Assembly (NCBI GenBank): GCA_951799405.1
Contig: OX637336.1
Span: 21,557,479-21,621,478 of the forward strand
Reading direction: 5' to 3'
Origin: Agapetus fuscipes
Lineage: Eukaryota > Arthropoda > Insecta > Trichoptera > Glossosomatidae
Length of the DNA stretch: 64,000 bases
Part shown: in pieces, positions 1 through 11,900 of the stretch
Layout of the letters: each line of letters opens with the position of its first letter
Position numbering within the stretch: the first letter of the stretch is position 1
The notes under the pieces: generated by a model
Told to the model about the DNA's origin: nothing
The model's database searches: none
The model's input: only the letters and a program-made list of their open reading frames with translations
Position numbers and translations under genes: made by a program

Positions 1-1074
1 GCTATTTTCTCAAATATAACGTCGATGAGCCTCACTTTCCCATTATGTTATGATCCTGTAACTCTGCGAATATTTTTTTTAGTCAATTGGCACATTTTAG
101 GGGGCGGCAATCGACATTCGAACAAAAAAAAATCGTTGTAACCATTCTAATGTGCACTTACAAAAATAATGCTTACACATGCTGCATGTGCACTTACAAA
201 AGATAATCAGAATCTTCTTTAAGAAAAGGTCTGATGGTTTTATGCAGCATTTATTAAAATTCATCTAAAATATTCAAGGACTGTAAGAACTAAGCTGTAC
301 CTAAGATACAATGTCTTCCTGTGTGGTGAACGGGGTTGCGTGTGACAAGCGGAGCCTATTTATTTTCACAAGTCAGAGGTTCACACATAATTCAACCATT
401 TCATTTGAATTGTTTGTTTCCCTGCTCCCAAGAGGCCAGGTTCTCATTTCTTTTGAAAGTTGAGTGAACCTTGCCGGTAATAAATAAATAAAATGTTTAT
501 CTTGCATGAATAAGTGATGCCGCACTTTAAATAAAGTACAACAAACAAATTACTGAAGTCAAAACCTGCCTGCACATAACATGAATATTCACTAATTATA
601 TCAGAAAAATATGTGTTTAGTAGAGTTGAACAAATTGTAACAAAAACTGCATTAATGACATGCAAATAGGTAATTTAAATCTTGAGGACAACACCTTCTC
701 TCAGGGGTCAGTCTTCCCTCTACTGACCCACGCCCTGTATATCCATCCCATCTGGGGATGTGTCACAGGACTCGCATGCAAAAGTTATGTGAGATGCGAG
801 TGGCAGAAGGCCCTCCCGTGAAGCTACACTTTCCCAAGTGTTTACACAAAGCAAAGGAGGCTCAGAAATCACTGAGAGATTATAGCTGTGAGGGTTTAGG
901 GCTCGAGGATTTAAAATTTACAAACAAAAATGCAAAGTGATTCTGAGCGTCTTAACATGACTTAAGGCCTAAATTCGAGATGTTACTACTGAGACTGTTC
1001 GGGAGGTGCTCTCCTGACTAAGTGGCCAACCACCATAGAGGTGTGAAAGAGTAAAGAAAAGAAGAGAGAATGTC
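1..1074. other. No gene recognised; intergenic or aminoacylase-like gene intron
   Basis: AT-rich sequence with no open frame that I can assign. A short match to the inner part of the R-repeat, with the arms ACACATGC and GCATGTG, occurs near 170-200. This stretch presumably belongs to intron 1 of the aminoacylase-like gene on the minus strand, because the next exon of that gene is not visible. Confidence 0.4.
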
Positions 1075-1400
1075 GGTTTAATTAGACCGACGAGTTCTCG
1101 CCATAGCTGGCACAAAACTTTGAAAAAGCCTCAAAGTTAGATTTTTTGGCCACAAAGTCCACGTATCCGATCGGGACGATGGCCGGTCTGACAGCGTTGA
1201 AGAGCGCCTCACGACCAGGCTGCAAGGTTTCGCAGTCCCACAGGATGTGTCGCACGTCCTGCAGCGTCGCTCCGCACTCACAACCCGACCCCCTTGAGAG
1301 GCTAAGCTGGAAGAGCCTGGCCCTAAATTTACCGTGACCAGTCAAGAACTGACTGGTCCAATGGTCCGGGACCAACCAAGGAGCCTCGTATCTCTCACGG
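1075..1400 (-). mobile_element. 3' end of a non-LTR retrotransposon (RNase H/C-terminal region)
   Basis: A minus-strand frame at 1082-1375 encodes about 97 residues with the pattern LTGHGKFRARL, then CECGATLQDVRHILWDC, then a tail. This is the typical C-terminus of insect non-LTR retrotransposon polyproteins: the end of the RNase H region followed by a Cys/His finger of the type C-x-C-(8)-H-(4)-C. The copy is 5'-truncated, with no reverse transcriptase core present. The clade (R1-, I- or Jockey-like) is not resolved. Confidence 0.6.
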
Positions 1401-1493
1401 ACCGAGGGAAAGAAAAATCTTTAAGACAGTGAAATATTACATAAATAGTAAAGAATTAATATGAGGTAACACACATAGTCTCTCTTTACAATG

Positions 1494-1676
1494 CTGTTCA
1501 AATATTAGCACACACCAGGCCATGTCAAGTACAGAGCAGGGCTGTACTGGTCAGTGAAATATTAGCACACACCAGGCCATGTCAAGTACAGAGCAGGGCT
1601 GTAAGTACTGGTCAGTGAAATATTAGCACACACCAGGCCATGTCAAGTACAGAGCAGGGCTGTACTGGTCAGTGAA
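1494..1676. repeat. Tandem repeat, ~57-bp unit, about three copies
   Basis: The unit contains TATTAGCACACACCAGGCC, then CATGTCAAGTACAGAGCAGGG, and is repeated about three times. One unit carries a 4-bp insertion (GTAA). The copies are nearly identical, so the expansion is recent. Confidence 0.85.
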
Positions 1677-1744
1677 ATTCAGATTTTTTTTTAAATTTAG
1701 GTAAATGATTCAAACAATGGGGAGCTTTTGTTTCATTCATGCCT

Positions 1745-2160
1745 ATCTATAATATAAGTTGCACAATAAAATATTATCATTTAAGATTCATGCATGATAG
1801 ATAACACATGTGCTTACACATGCTGCATGTATACTTACAGAAGAAAAACCCAACTTCAAATTAAATAGGTACATTCTGCAACTCCTGCCAATCTTCTCTG
1901 AAACAGGGGTAAATTGACAAAAGTGAACCAATCTTTACAGTAAGGGTGGTCATCCTCATACCAACCTATTAGTCAAGGAAGAAAAGCAGGTAAAAGAAAG
2001 TAGGCAGGAGTTGCAAAGTTTGTGTTCACGTGAGGTTTGGTTAATTTTGTATGCACACATGTAGCATGTGCGCGAGCTTACATGTGCGTGCTTGTGGGCA
2101 TGCATTTAATATGAGCCTTAAATGTCAATAGATATATATTTGCAACTAAGATTATAGACA
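1745..2160. repeat. Head-to-head pair of R-repeats: full R(-) then partial R(+)
   Basis: 1745-1978 is an R-repeat in minus orientation, ending ACCAACCTATTAGTCAAGG. After a spacer of about 25 bp, 2003-2160 holds the distal half of an R-repeat in plus orientation, starting GGCAGGAGTTGCAAAG. The two halves can fold back on each other. No target-site duplication was recognised. Confidence 0.7.
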
Positions 2161-2318
2161 TAAGCTGTGTTGCCATATATTTATCTTATTTTCGAAAGAA
2201 ATCCTAGACAGTCGATTTGGATTTGATACGAATGAACGAAGCTAACTGTTTAATGGTGGTGAGGGGTTTACTGTCAGCCATGCCGGATGCCTCTGATATA
2301 TAAGTGAGGTGTGTTTAC

Positions 2319-2412
2319 CGTAGTTAACATCTGGATGTACGCTGGGAATCTTCAGGTACTCCCTGAACTTCTGTATGGCCTGGTTGCTTTCCCATTTCTC
2401 TACAGAAGACAT
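2319..2412 (-). CDS. Aminoacylase-1-like protein, first coding exon (partial gene)
   Basis: The ATG at 2412 opens 31 codons. They include the pattern REYLKIPSVHPDVNY, which resembles the N-terminus of insect aminoacylase-1 proteins (peptidase family M20), zinc enzymes that release amino acids from N-acylated substrates in the cytosol. The exon ends in phase 1 at a good donor (CG|GTAAAC on the minus strand). No metal ligand can be checked, because those residues lie in later exons beyond the left edge. The gene is head-to-head with mRpL48, with about 550 bp between the start codons. The identification rests on a short N-terminal match. A related M20 dipeptidase is the main alternative. Confidence 0.65.
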
Positions 2413-2960
2413 CTTTCAAATCCGCTCGTCCCACAATCGAAATTAACCTTAATAAATTGAAGTAACACCTTTAACGCTTGCTATCTGGTCGGCGGAGAGC
2501 CAGCAACTGATACGGGTGTGATACAGTCGCGTAAAATTTATAGCATTCCCACTTCGAAAAATCTTGTTGTGAAATTTCGTAGAAGGTAAACAATTAATTA
2601 TGTCACAATCTGAATTAAAATTGTGCGTTTGCGGATGTGGTCGTGTGTGTAAGAATCTAACTGAAAAAATTACAATGCAAAAATAAGATAATATCAACAT
2701 TTTACAATAACAAATAAATAATGTAAAAAATCTCACCAATGTTGGAATCAGCTGTGTGGAGTCAGCTGACTTGTCATTGTGACGTTTTTATATTTGTAAA
2801 CCACTTCATTTTTTTAAAATGGTAGGTAAAATAAAATTACAGCAGTAAAAATACTATTTCCCACTTAACCTCATAATATTATTGTGACGTTTGATTCTTT
2901 TTCATCCAATGCTTTCTGTGATCCAATGATTTCATCAAAACATTTTACTAGTTTTACAAA
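2413..2960. promoter_or_regulatory. Shared intergenic region between two divergent genes
   Basis: The 548 bp between the aminoacylase-like ATG (minus strand, 2412) and the mRpL48 ATG (2961) must hold both promoters and 5' UTRs, unless an upstream non-coding exon exists. It is AT-rich. I see no convincing TATA box and no repeat insertion, in contrast to the introns nearby. Confidence 0.55.
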
Positions 2961-5900
2961 ATGTCGTTTTTGAAGGTGAGCGCATGAAAATGTAGTTGAA
3001 ATTATTTTCTGCATCGTTTTCATTTGACATGCATGCTTCAAAATATATAAGCCTACAAGTCATAACCCATTTTTTTAAATTTATCCACAAACTAGTAGAA
3101 GTCTTCATTCTAAATTTCATTGCAGATTAGCAGGCCTATTCTGCAGTCAGGAATCTCGTTTCTCCGGCCATGTGCAATAAGCCCGAAGCGGTTTGTCAGC
3201 AACCTCTATGAACCTGACTATTTAGCTGTGAGTATAGAATAATTCATTCACATTAAATTTGAATTGACAATTGCAACATAACAAGGTGACTCTTGATTTA
3301 AAAATGCTAACAGTCTATCCCCTAAAGATCACGGCGTTGAGAGGAGTGCCAAATGTAGGATGGTTGCTGAAGGATCCCAGCCAGTGGTCATGTAGATCTG
3401 CGCATGTAGGCGCACCAACAACAAAATGTAACTTGCTTCCAAACAAAGGGCCTTAAGCTGCAGTGACGCTCAAACATATTATGTTTTCATATTTTCACTA
3501 GCCAGCAATCTCTTCACTAGCTAAGGATTCATGAATGAGTCCAATACAATACCTAGATGTTTAAGGCCCAACTGCAAGCTATAGAACGGCAACACTTCCA
3601 TCAATCGCATCAGTGTTTCCCCGTAGGAGAAATAGCGAAGGTTCATTGTTGGAGGTCGAGCCTTCAAGGTGGCTGCTCCAACCATGTGAAACAGCCTCCC
3701 AGATAACCTGCGGGGGATGGATCGTTACCTTGCGTATAAAATAACTAGATGATATAGTTTTTCTCGGGTTAGACCATGTTCTACTTGCAGTAATTTTGTC
3801 TGCCGACGTTTCATTCCCTCGAGCGGGAAATATTTTCAAAGCTCGAAGCGACGGGAGACCTTTATCCTCCGTTTACTTCTGGCAACTGGCTGGCTGCTGG
3901 GGCTCTTCTTATCTCTGTCATCATGTATCTTCATTGTGATTGGCGGGGCAGATGCGTTGGGGGGTTGCTGCGCATGCGCAGAGGTACACACGGGCGTGCG
4001 CGCAGGGGAGTGCGCAGGCCTTTGCGTGTGTTTATGCGTGGGTGTTTGCACGTCAGCGCTGTCGGTATAGGATACCTGTTTTACCGACGTCAGAGCAGAT
4101 CGCCATATTTTATTCAAATTAATGCCCTCTTCTTTTTATTGAAATTTTTCAAGGGAATGAAACGTCGGCAGACAAAATTACTGCAAGTAGAACATGGTCT
4201 AACCCGAGAAAAACTATATCATTGAACACCGACCATGGAAGTGAAAGTGAAAGCTTAAAACTTTATTTAAAATAACTAGATTTGTATCTGATTCAGCAGT
4301 AGAATTGCAAACAATGCTCTCTAGATTGAATGAAGCTTTGTTAGGTAACCATTTGAAGTTGAATGCAAGTAAGACGAAAGTATTGATTTTTGAAAGAGAT
4401 GATGAAAATATGAATTATGAATTTAAAATTAATGGAATGAATGTTGATGTCGTAAATGAGTTTGTATACCTGGGAAGTAAGTTTGAAAAATATGGAAGAA
4501 TGACCGGTGAATTTGAAAGAAGAATAATGAAAGGCAGGTGCGTACTGGGTGGTACCGCTAGCATCGCCAAGAACCAGAATCTTTCAAAAAATGTTCGACT
4601 CGCGGTGCACGGTGGTATACTAGTGCCCACTCTGATGTATGGAAGTGAAGCCTGGACGGTGAGTGAAAGTGAGATTAGTAAAGTCCATACAGTGGTAATG
4701 GACTACTTAAGAAGTATGATTGGAAAAAGACGGAGTGATAGGGTGAGGAATGATTTTTTTAGAGAGGAATGTGGTGTAAGAGAAAGTGTGAAAGTAAAGA
4801 TAAAAAGTAGTATACTTAGATGGTTTGGACATTTGGAGAGAATTAATGAGGAAAGACTGACGAAGAAAGTGTATGCTGCAAGAATTGATGGATGTCATGG
4901 AAGAGGAAGACCGAGAAAGGTATGGATGGACCAAATTTTCGAAATAGCGAGTGAATGGGATATCCAGAGTCATAATAAAAGGAGAGCTTGTAGGAAAAAG
5001 GTTATGACTCTGGATGAAATGAAAAAAGTATGCAAGGACAGGAAGAAGTGGCGGCTAATCTGCAATGCTGATTTGTAATGTTGGTTTATTAGTTTGCTAC
5101 ATTTTTTGCATAATAAATTTTTGACTTTTTTTGTATAAGATTTTGTTGTTTTTTTCATACTTTAATGTTATTTATTACTCGTTTTCCTTGACTTATAGGT
5201 TGGTATGAGGCTGACCACCCATACTGTAAAAAATGGTTCACTTTACCAATGTCACCCCTGTTTCAGGGAATGTCGGCAAGAGTTGCAGGGCTTATGTTCA
5301 TTTGAGGTTTGGATTTTATTTGTAAGTACACAATTAGCATTTGTAAGCGCGAACTACACGTGTTTGTTTGTGGGCATACATCTGAGAGCTTTGAATGAAT
5401 ATATCCTTGCAACTTAGATTATAGATTATATAGACGTTCACACAGGCTCAACCGCCACCTATAGGGAATTTTCCATACAAGAAATAATGATCCATGGATC
5501 AGCTACAAATCAAAGGTGTTGTGAATAACCGATTGAAATTTACGCTCACTAAAGCCCTGTTTAATCTTCCATACAAAGGTTCAACAGCGTGTCCAGTGAA
5601 CGTAGATGGCAACACAAGCTTCCATACATGTTTACCCTTCATGACATGTGAGCATATTTGTTTTTATGCTAAGGGTGCTGGAGATCACATTTAGAAAAGG
5701 CTGAAGACATAGCTTTTGTATAAAAGGCCGATCTCTTTGCTGGCTTTTGGGATGGCAGTGTGTTAGAAAAGGCTGTAAAGGCTGTAAAGGCTGTAAAAAG
5801 CATGAAATTATGAACAATTTAAATTTTCAATCCTTATTCCATGTGTATAATATTTGTGGTTTGGTTGCAGAGCATGGAGCCAGATATACCTATATATGAG

Positions 5901-8900
5901 AGCTTAAACATACAAATAAAAGGCTACGATTACCCCATCTTAGAAAACTATCAGCGCTATGTGCATAAGATGGCAAAGTGCCTTAATATTGAAGTTGATG
6001 AATGGTGAGTTGTCTTACATATCTTGTAATACTTGTATGCCTCCGTTACCACAACAAAGTGTCTAGGGTAGGGCTTCCCAAACTTATTTGTACTGTGACG
6101 CCCCTGGGACATTGCTATTCTGTTACAATGCCTCTCAACCCAGCCTCCAAAAATACTTTGTAATTCTAGTACTAGCTTAGTAACAGGCTATCAGTACTAG
6201 CTTAGTAACAGGCTATCAGTACTAGCTTAGTAACAGGCTATCAGTACTAGCTTAGTAACAGGCTATCAGTACTAGCTTAGTAACAGGCTATCAGTACTAG
6301 CTTAGTAACAGGCTATCAGTACTAGCTTAGTAACAGGCTATCAGAAAAACACAATGTTGTACTCGGTTGCATCAACACGCAATGCCCCTGGGAGAATATA
6401 AATACAAGGATAATTTATTTAAGGTGCACATAATTAAAGAACACCGTTTTTGTGCGCGTCACGTCTCAAGGGCCCTCTCAAATCATGGATAAGATTTTTT
6501 GTAAAGATGCGTCTTTAGTGGTCCTTTAAAGATACTCCAATAGTTTCTGCCTTCCTCACATTAAGTGGAAGTCTGTTCCACTTCATTGGGACCGGAAAGC
6601 ACAGTCCCCAAAATTAGTGTGTGTCTGACGCAGTGACGGCTCGTCGATTTTTCATCGAGCAGTGCATTTTTATACCAGCCGTCTTTAATTACCCCCCTAA
6701 CCCACCCCCCCCCCCCCCTCCCTTTTTTCATGCCTCAGCGATCTTTGCAGATTTTATAAACGACACAAACTTATAAAATAACATTAATTTGAGATGAACT
6801 TACCTAAAATTTACGGATGAAATCCATTTGGTGGGTCTTCGATTTTGCAAAAACATCGATCACTTTGTTGTTGAAGTCTGGAATCATTTTTTTCAGTACT
6901 TAACAAACACAATGCGACAAGCCTTTCCTGACCCATCGTATTTCTAAGGAACGAAAGCACTCGGTTAAGGGTCGAAAAAGAACATTCACTTTCCACGGAG
7001 GACATTCAATGAGGGCACCTCCTCCATTTTTAATAAAATTTTACAATATTTTAATTAAAATATACCGGAAAAAGGAATGTGTTTCTGGATCGACCGACCA
7101 GGAATAACTAATTAAAGTACAAAAAATAAAAATGTACATGAGAGAACAGTGCGTTGTTATGTATGCCATTGTTATGTTAGTCGAACAAGGACATTGTTTG
7201 ACAGATTCGTCGATTTTATTGTAGAGCTTCGATTATCCGAGTTATTGTGGACCGAGTCAAAACTTCTAGAAAAAGCCCGGCTTTTTTACGCAAAAAAACG
7301 CAACTAAGCTACACAAATAATAGATATAGAAATAAATACGTCAAACTACGAAATAGAACGACTGTGGAAATAAAAAAAGCAAAAATAAATTATTATCAAA
7401 CCGAATTTGAAAAAACGAAAAGGAATATGATTAAAACCTGGAAAACAGTAAATCGCTTACTAGGAAAAAATGTAAATTCCATCGATGAGGTTGTTATGAA
7501 ACACCTAGGCACAAATACGAATGTGAAAGACATAGTAAATAACTTTGCCTCCAGTTTCATTTCTGAGGTAGAGAAAATTAAACATAATTGTCAAATCAAA
7601 CTTCTACCGAACAACTCACCACATGCTAATAAACAAATGCAATCCTTACGTATCCCATATGCAAAACCAACCGAAATTCAAAAAATCATATCTGAACTAA
7701 ATCCACAAAAATCTACTGGCATAGATTGTATTAGAATAAAGGATATCAAGTTTGTGAAAGATAACATAAGCGCAACACTATGTAAAATATTAAACATGTG
7801 TATTTCTAAGGGTATATACCCTGACAGTCTAAAAATATCAATAATAAGGCCCATTTACAAAGGAAACTCACACAAGGAATACTATAACTACAGACCCATC
7901 TCTATTTTAACATGCATAAATAAAATATTTGAAACATACCTAGTCCAAAAAATAACTAAATACCTTGACAAGAATGCAATCATAAACACCCAACAATACG
8001 GATTCCAAAAAAGGAAAAACACAACGCAGCTTTTGACTGATTTTGCAAATACCATAAACCAGGCATTAAATAACAAGAAACACAAGATAGTTATATTTGT
8101 GGACTATGCAAAAGCCGTCGATACCCTGGACCATCTTCGCCTTGAAGAATGCTTGGATGATGCCGGGATCAGAGGAAAACACAAACAACTGCTAACAAAC
8201 TATCTACAAAATCGACACATAACAGTGAAAATAAAAGACACTTACAGCAAAAAAACAAGAATAAACACGGGAGTGGCACAGGGATCGGTCATTGGACCCT
8301 TAGAATACTTGCTTTACTGCAATTCCATGGCTAAAGTCACATCACAAACAATTTGCTATCAGATGATGATGATGATGATGATGTCTCCATCCTTCCGGGC
8401 TTGTAGACCATGTTCAATAATTGTAGGCTGCTTTATTCTTTTTTCTTTTTGTAATGCTGCTACGTTTCGTCAGTGACGTACGACTGACTTCTTCAGGGCT
8501 TTTTCTTCGACTGATCGCTTTGATTCTCTAGCCTTACAAAAAGAAAAAAGAATAAAGCAGCCTACAATTATTGAACATGGTCTACAAGCCCGGAAGGATG
8601 GAGACATCATCATCATCTGAAGCCGGCCATGAAAGCCTAAAAACACTTAAAATTTGCTATCAATTTGCAGATGATACAGCTATAGTATCAATCGGTGACA
8701 CTCAAAAAGATGCACAGCAGAAACTGCAAGCAGACTTTAACCAAGTGATAAAATAGTCACACGACTATAGTCTAACGATCAACATGGAAAAAACAAAAGT
8801 CATAAACATCTACAATCTACAGTCTAAGCTGCAAGGATATGTAAGCATTTAAGGCTCATATGAAATGCATGCCTACAGACAGGCACATGTAGGTTCGCGC

Positions 8901-11900
8901 CTACACATTCTGCATGTGTGCATACAAATAAAGAAAACCTCACATGGACATAAAACTTGCAACTCCTGCCGCCGTTCCCTGAACCGGGGTGGCATTGGCA
9001 AAAGTGAACCGATTTTTACAGCACGGGTGGTCAGCCTCGTACCAACCTATCAGTCAAGGAGCACAAAAAATTATAAATGATTTACAGAAATTCATAATGA
9101 GACACATTACAAATTAAAATTAAAATAAAGTAAAATTAAAATTAAACTTAATATTACACTTAGAATGAATGCCCTAGCCGCCATTGTTGCAAATCAACCG
9201 CCATTCCTTTCGGTCCTTACATACTTCTTTCATTTCATTCAGAGTCATAATCTTTTTCATGCACTCTCTCCTTTAGTTATGACTCTGAATATCCCATTCA
9301 TTCGCTATTTCGGAAATTTGATCCATCCATACTTTCCTCGGTCTTCCCCTACCACGGCTTCCATTCATAGTTGCAGCGTACACTCTCTTCGTCAGTCTTT
9401 CGTCATTCATTCTTTCCATATGTCCAAACCATTTAAACAAACCCCTTTTGATTTTTACTTTTATACTTTCCCTTGCACCACATTCTTCTCTCACTGACTC
9501 ATTCCTCACCCTATCTTTCCGTTTTTTTCCAATCATACTTCTTAGAAAGTCCATTTCGACTTTACTAATTTCACTCTCATTCATCGTCCAAGCTTCACTT
9601 CCGTACATCAAAGTGGGCACTAGTATACCACCGTGTACCGCCAATCGAACATTTTTCGATAAGTTTTGGTTTTTGGCTATACCAGCGGTGGCACCCAGTA
9701 CACACCTTCCCTTCATTATTCTTCTTTCAAATTCACCTGTCATTCTTCCATCTTTTTCAAACTTACTTCCCAGATATACAAATTCCTCGACAATTCCGAC
9801 ATTCATTCCATTTGTTTTAAACTCATAGTTCATATTTTCATCATCTCTTTCAAAAATCAGAACTTTCGTCTTACTTGCATTCAATTTCAGATGATTATCT
9901 TTCAAAGCTTCGTTCAGTCTAGAGAGCATGGTTTGTAGTTCCACTGCTGAGTCAGAGACAAGGACCGCATCGTCTGCATACAGTAGAACACTCACTTTGC
10001 TCTCTCCTATCATTAATCCACAATCATCAAGCCTAGCATCTCGGACACACTTGTCCATGACTATGTTAAATAGCCATGGATCATCACCTCCCCATATAAT
10101 AAACATAGGGAAGAAATAACAATATATGCCCACACATACGAATGCTTTCACAAAGCTCCACGAGACTGTGTTTGTGCAAAAATAAATGTTGTGAAAAAGT
10201 ACAAGTACTTAGGTATCATTATAGATCAGTCTACTCAGTATACCAGGAAAAGTCTTCTGTAAGGTGATTATAAAAAATGTGATTCTGACTACTAGTGAAA
10301 GAATTTCCGATATACAGTCCGGCTTTATGGCCGGTAGAGGCTGTGTTGATCAGATTTTTACTCTACGACAACTTGTTGAAAAACAATTGTCGGTGAGGCG
10401 GAAGCTGTTCACGGCCTTTGTAGATCTGGAAAAGGCTTTTGACTCAGTAGACAGAGGTATGTTATGGGATGTTTTGAAAGCATACAGAGTGAATGGGGCT
10501 CTCTTAGGTGCGGTGCATGCAAACTATGAAAATAGTAAGGCATGTGTTCGTATTGATGGTGAGTATAGTGAGTGGTTTGAAGTTTATAAGGGTGTGAGGC
10601 AAGGATGTGTGATGAGTCCATGGCTATTTAACATAGTCATGGACAAGTGTGTCAGAGATGCTAGACTTAATGATTGTGGATTGATGATAGGAGAGAGCAA
10701 AGTGAGTGTTCTACTGTATGCAGATGATGCAGTTCTTGTATCTGATTCAGCAGTAGAATTGCAAACAATGCTCTCTAGATTGAATGAAGCTTTGTTAGGT
10801 AACCATTTGAAGTTGAATGCAAGTAAACGAAAGTATTGATTTTTGAAAGAGATGATGAAAATATGAATTATGAATTTAAAATTAATGGAATGAATGTTGA
10901 TGTCGTAAATGAGTTTGTATACCTGGGAAGTAAGTTTGAAAAAGATGGAAGAATGACCGGTGAATTTGAAAGAAGAATAATGAAAGGCAGGTGCGTACTG
11001 GGTGCTACCGCTAGCATCGCCAAGAACCAGAATCTTTCAAAAAATGTTCGACTCGCGGTGCACGGTGGTATACTAGTGCCCACTCTGATGTATGGAAGTG
11101 AAGCCTGGACGGTGAGTGAAAGTGAGATTAGTAAAGTCCATACAGTGGTAATGGACTACTTAAGAAGTATGATTGGGAAAAGACGGAGTGATAGGGTGAG
11201 GAATGATTTTGTTAGAGAGGAATGTGGTGTAAGAGAAAGTGTGAAAGTAAAGATTAAAAGAAGTATACTTAGATGGTTTGGACGTTTGGAGAGAATGAAT
11301 GAGGAAAGATTGACGAAGAAAGTGTATGCTGCGAGAATTGATGGATGTCGTGAAAGAGGAAGACCGAGAAAGGTATGGATGGACCAAATTTCCGAAATAG
11401 CGAATGAATGGGATATCCAGAGTCATAATAAAAGGAGAGCTTGTATGAAAAAAGTTATGGCTCTGGATGAAATGAAAGAAGTATGCAAGGATCGAAAGAA
11501 ATGGCGGTTGATCTGTAATGCTGGTGGTTAAAGCTGAGGCTTTTAAATTATTTAAAAAAAAAAAAATGTTTTGTAGTTTTTTTAATTTTTACTTTCTTGC
11601 TATAGCCGAAGGCTATAAAGAAAGTTATGATTTGGTGTGAAAAAAAAATTTCGAGGTTTTCACGGAAATGAGTTGTCCTGGTGCAGGACATGCCAAAAAA
11701 CACTATCTTTCAAAAACGTCCGTCTGTATGTATGTATGTATGTATGTATGTATGTATGTATGTATGTATGTATGTGTGTGTGTCACTTTCCAAAGTATAA
11801 GACCTAGAGATACCAAATTTTGGCTACATCAACTTTTTTGGACATGTATTAAGTATGAATAACATGGCATTACACCAACTTGAAAATTCAAGATGGCTGC

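Noticed and set aside
3836..4225. Overlapping frames on both strands in a GC-rich patch
   Set aside because: The patch lies between the arms of foldback element 1. The frames are short, Arg-rich and without motifs, as expected from GC-rich non-coding DNA.
8371..8476. C-terminal extension of the LINE-B reverse transcriptase with a Met run
   Set aside because: The Met run is the (GAT)n edge of the foldback insertion, and the true continuation with FADD resumes at 8651.
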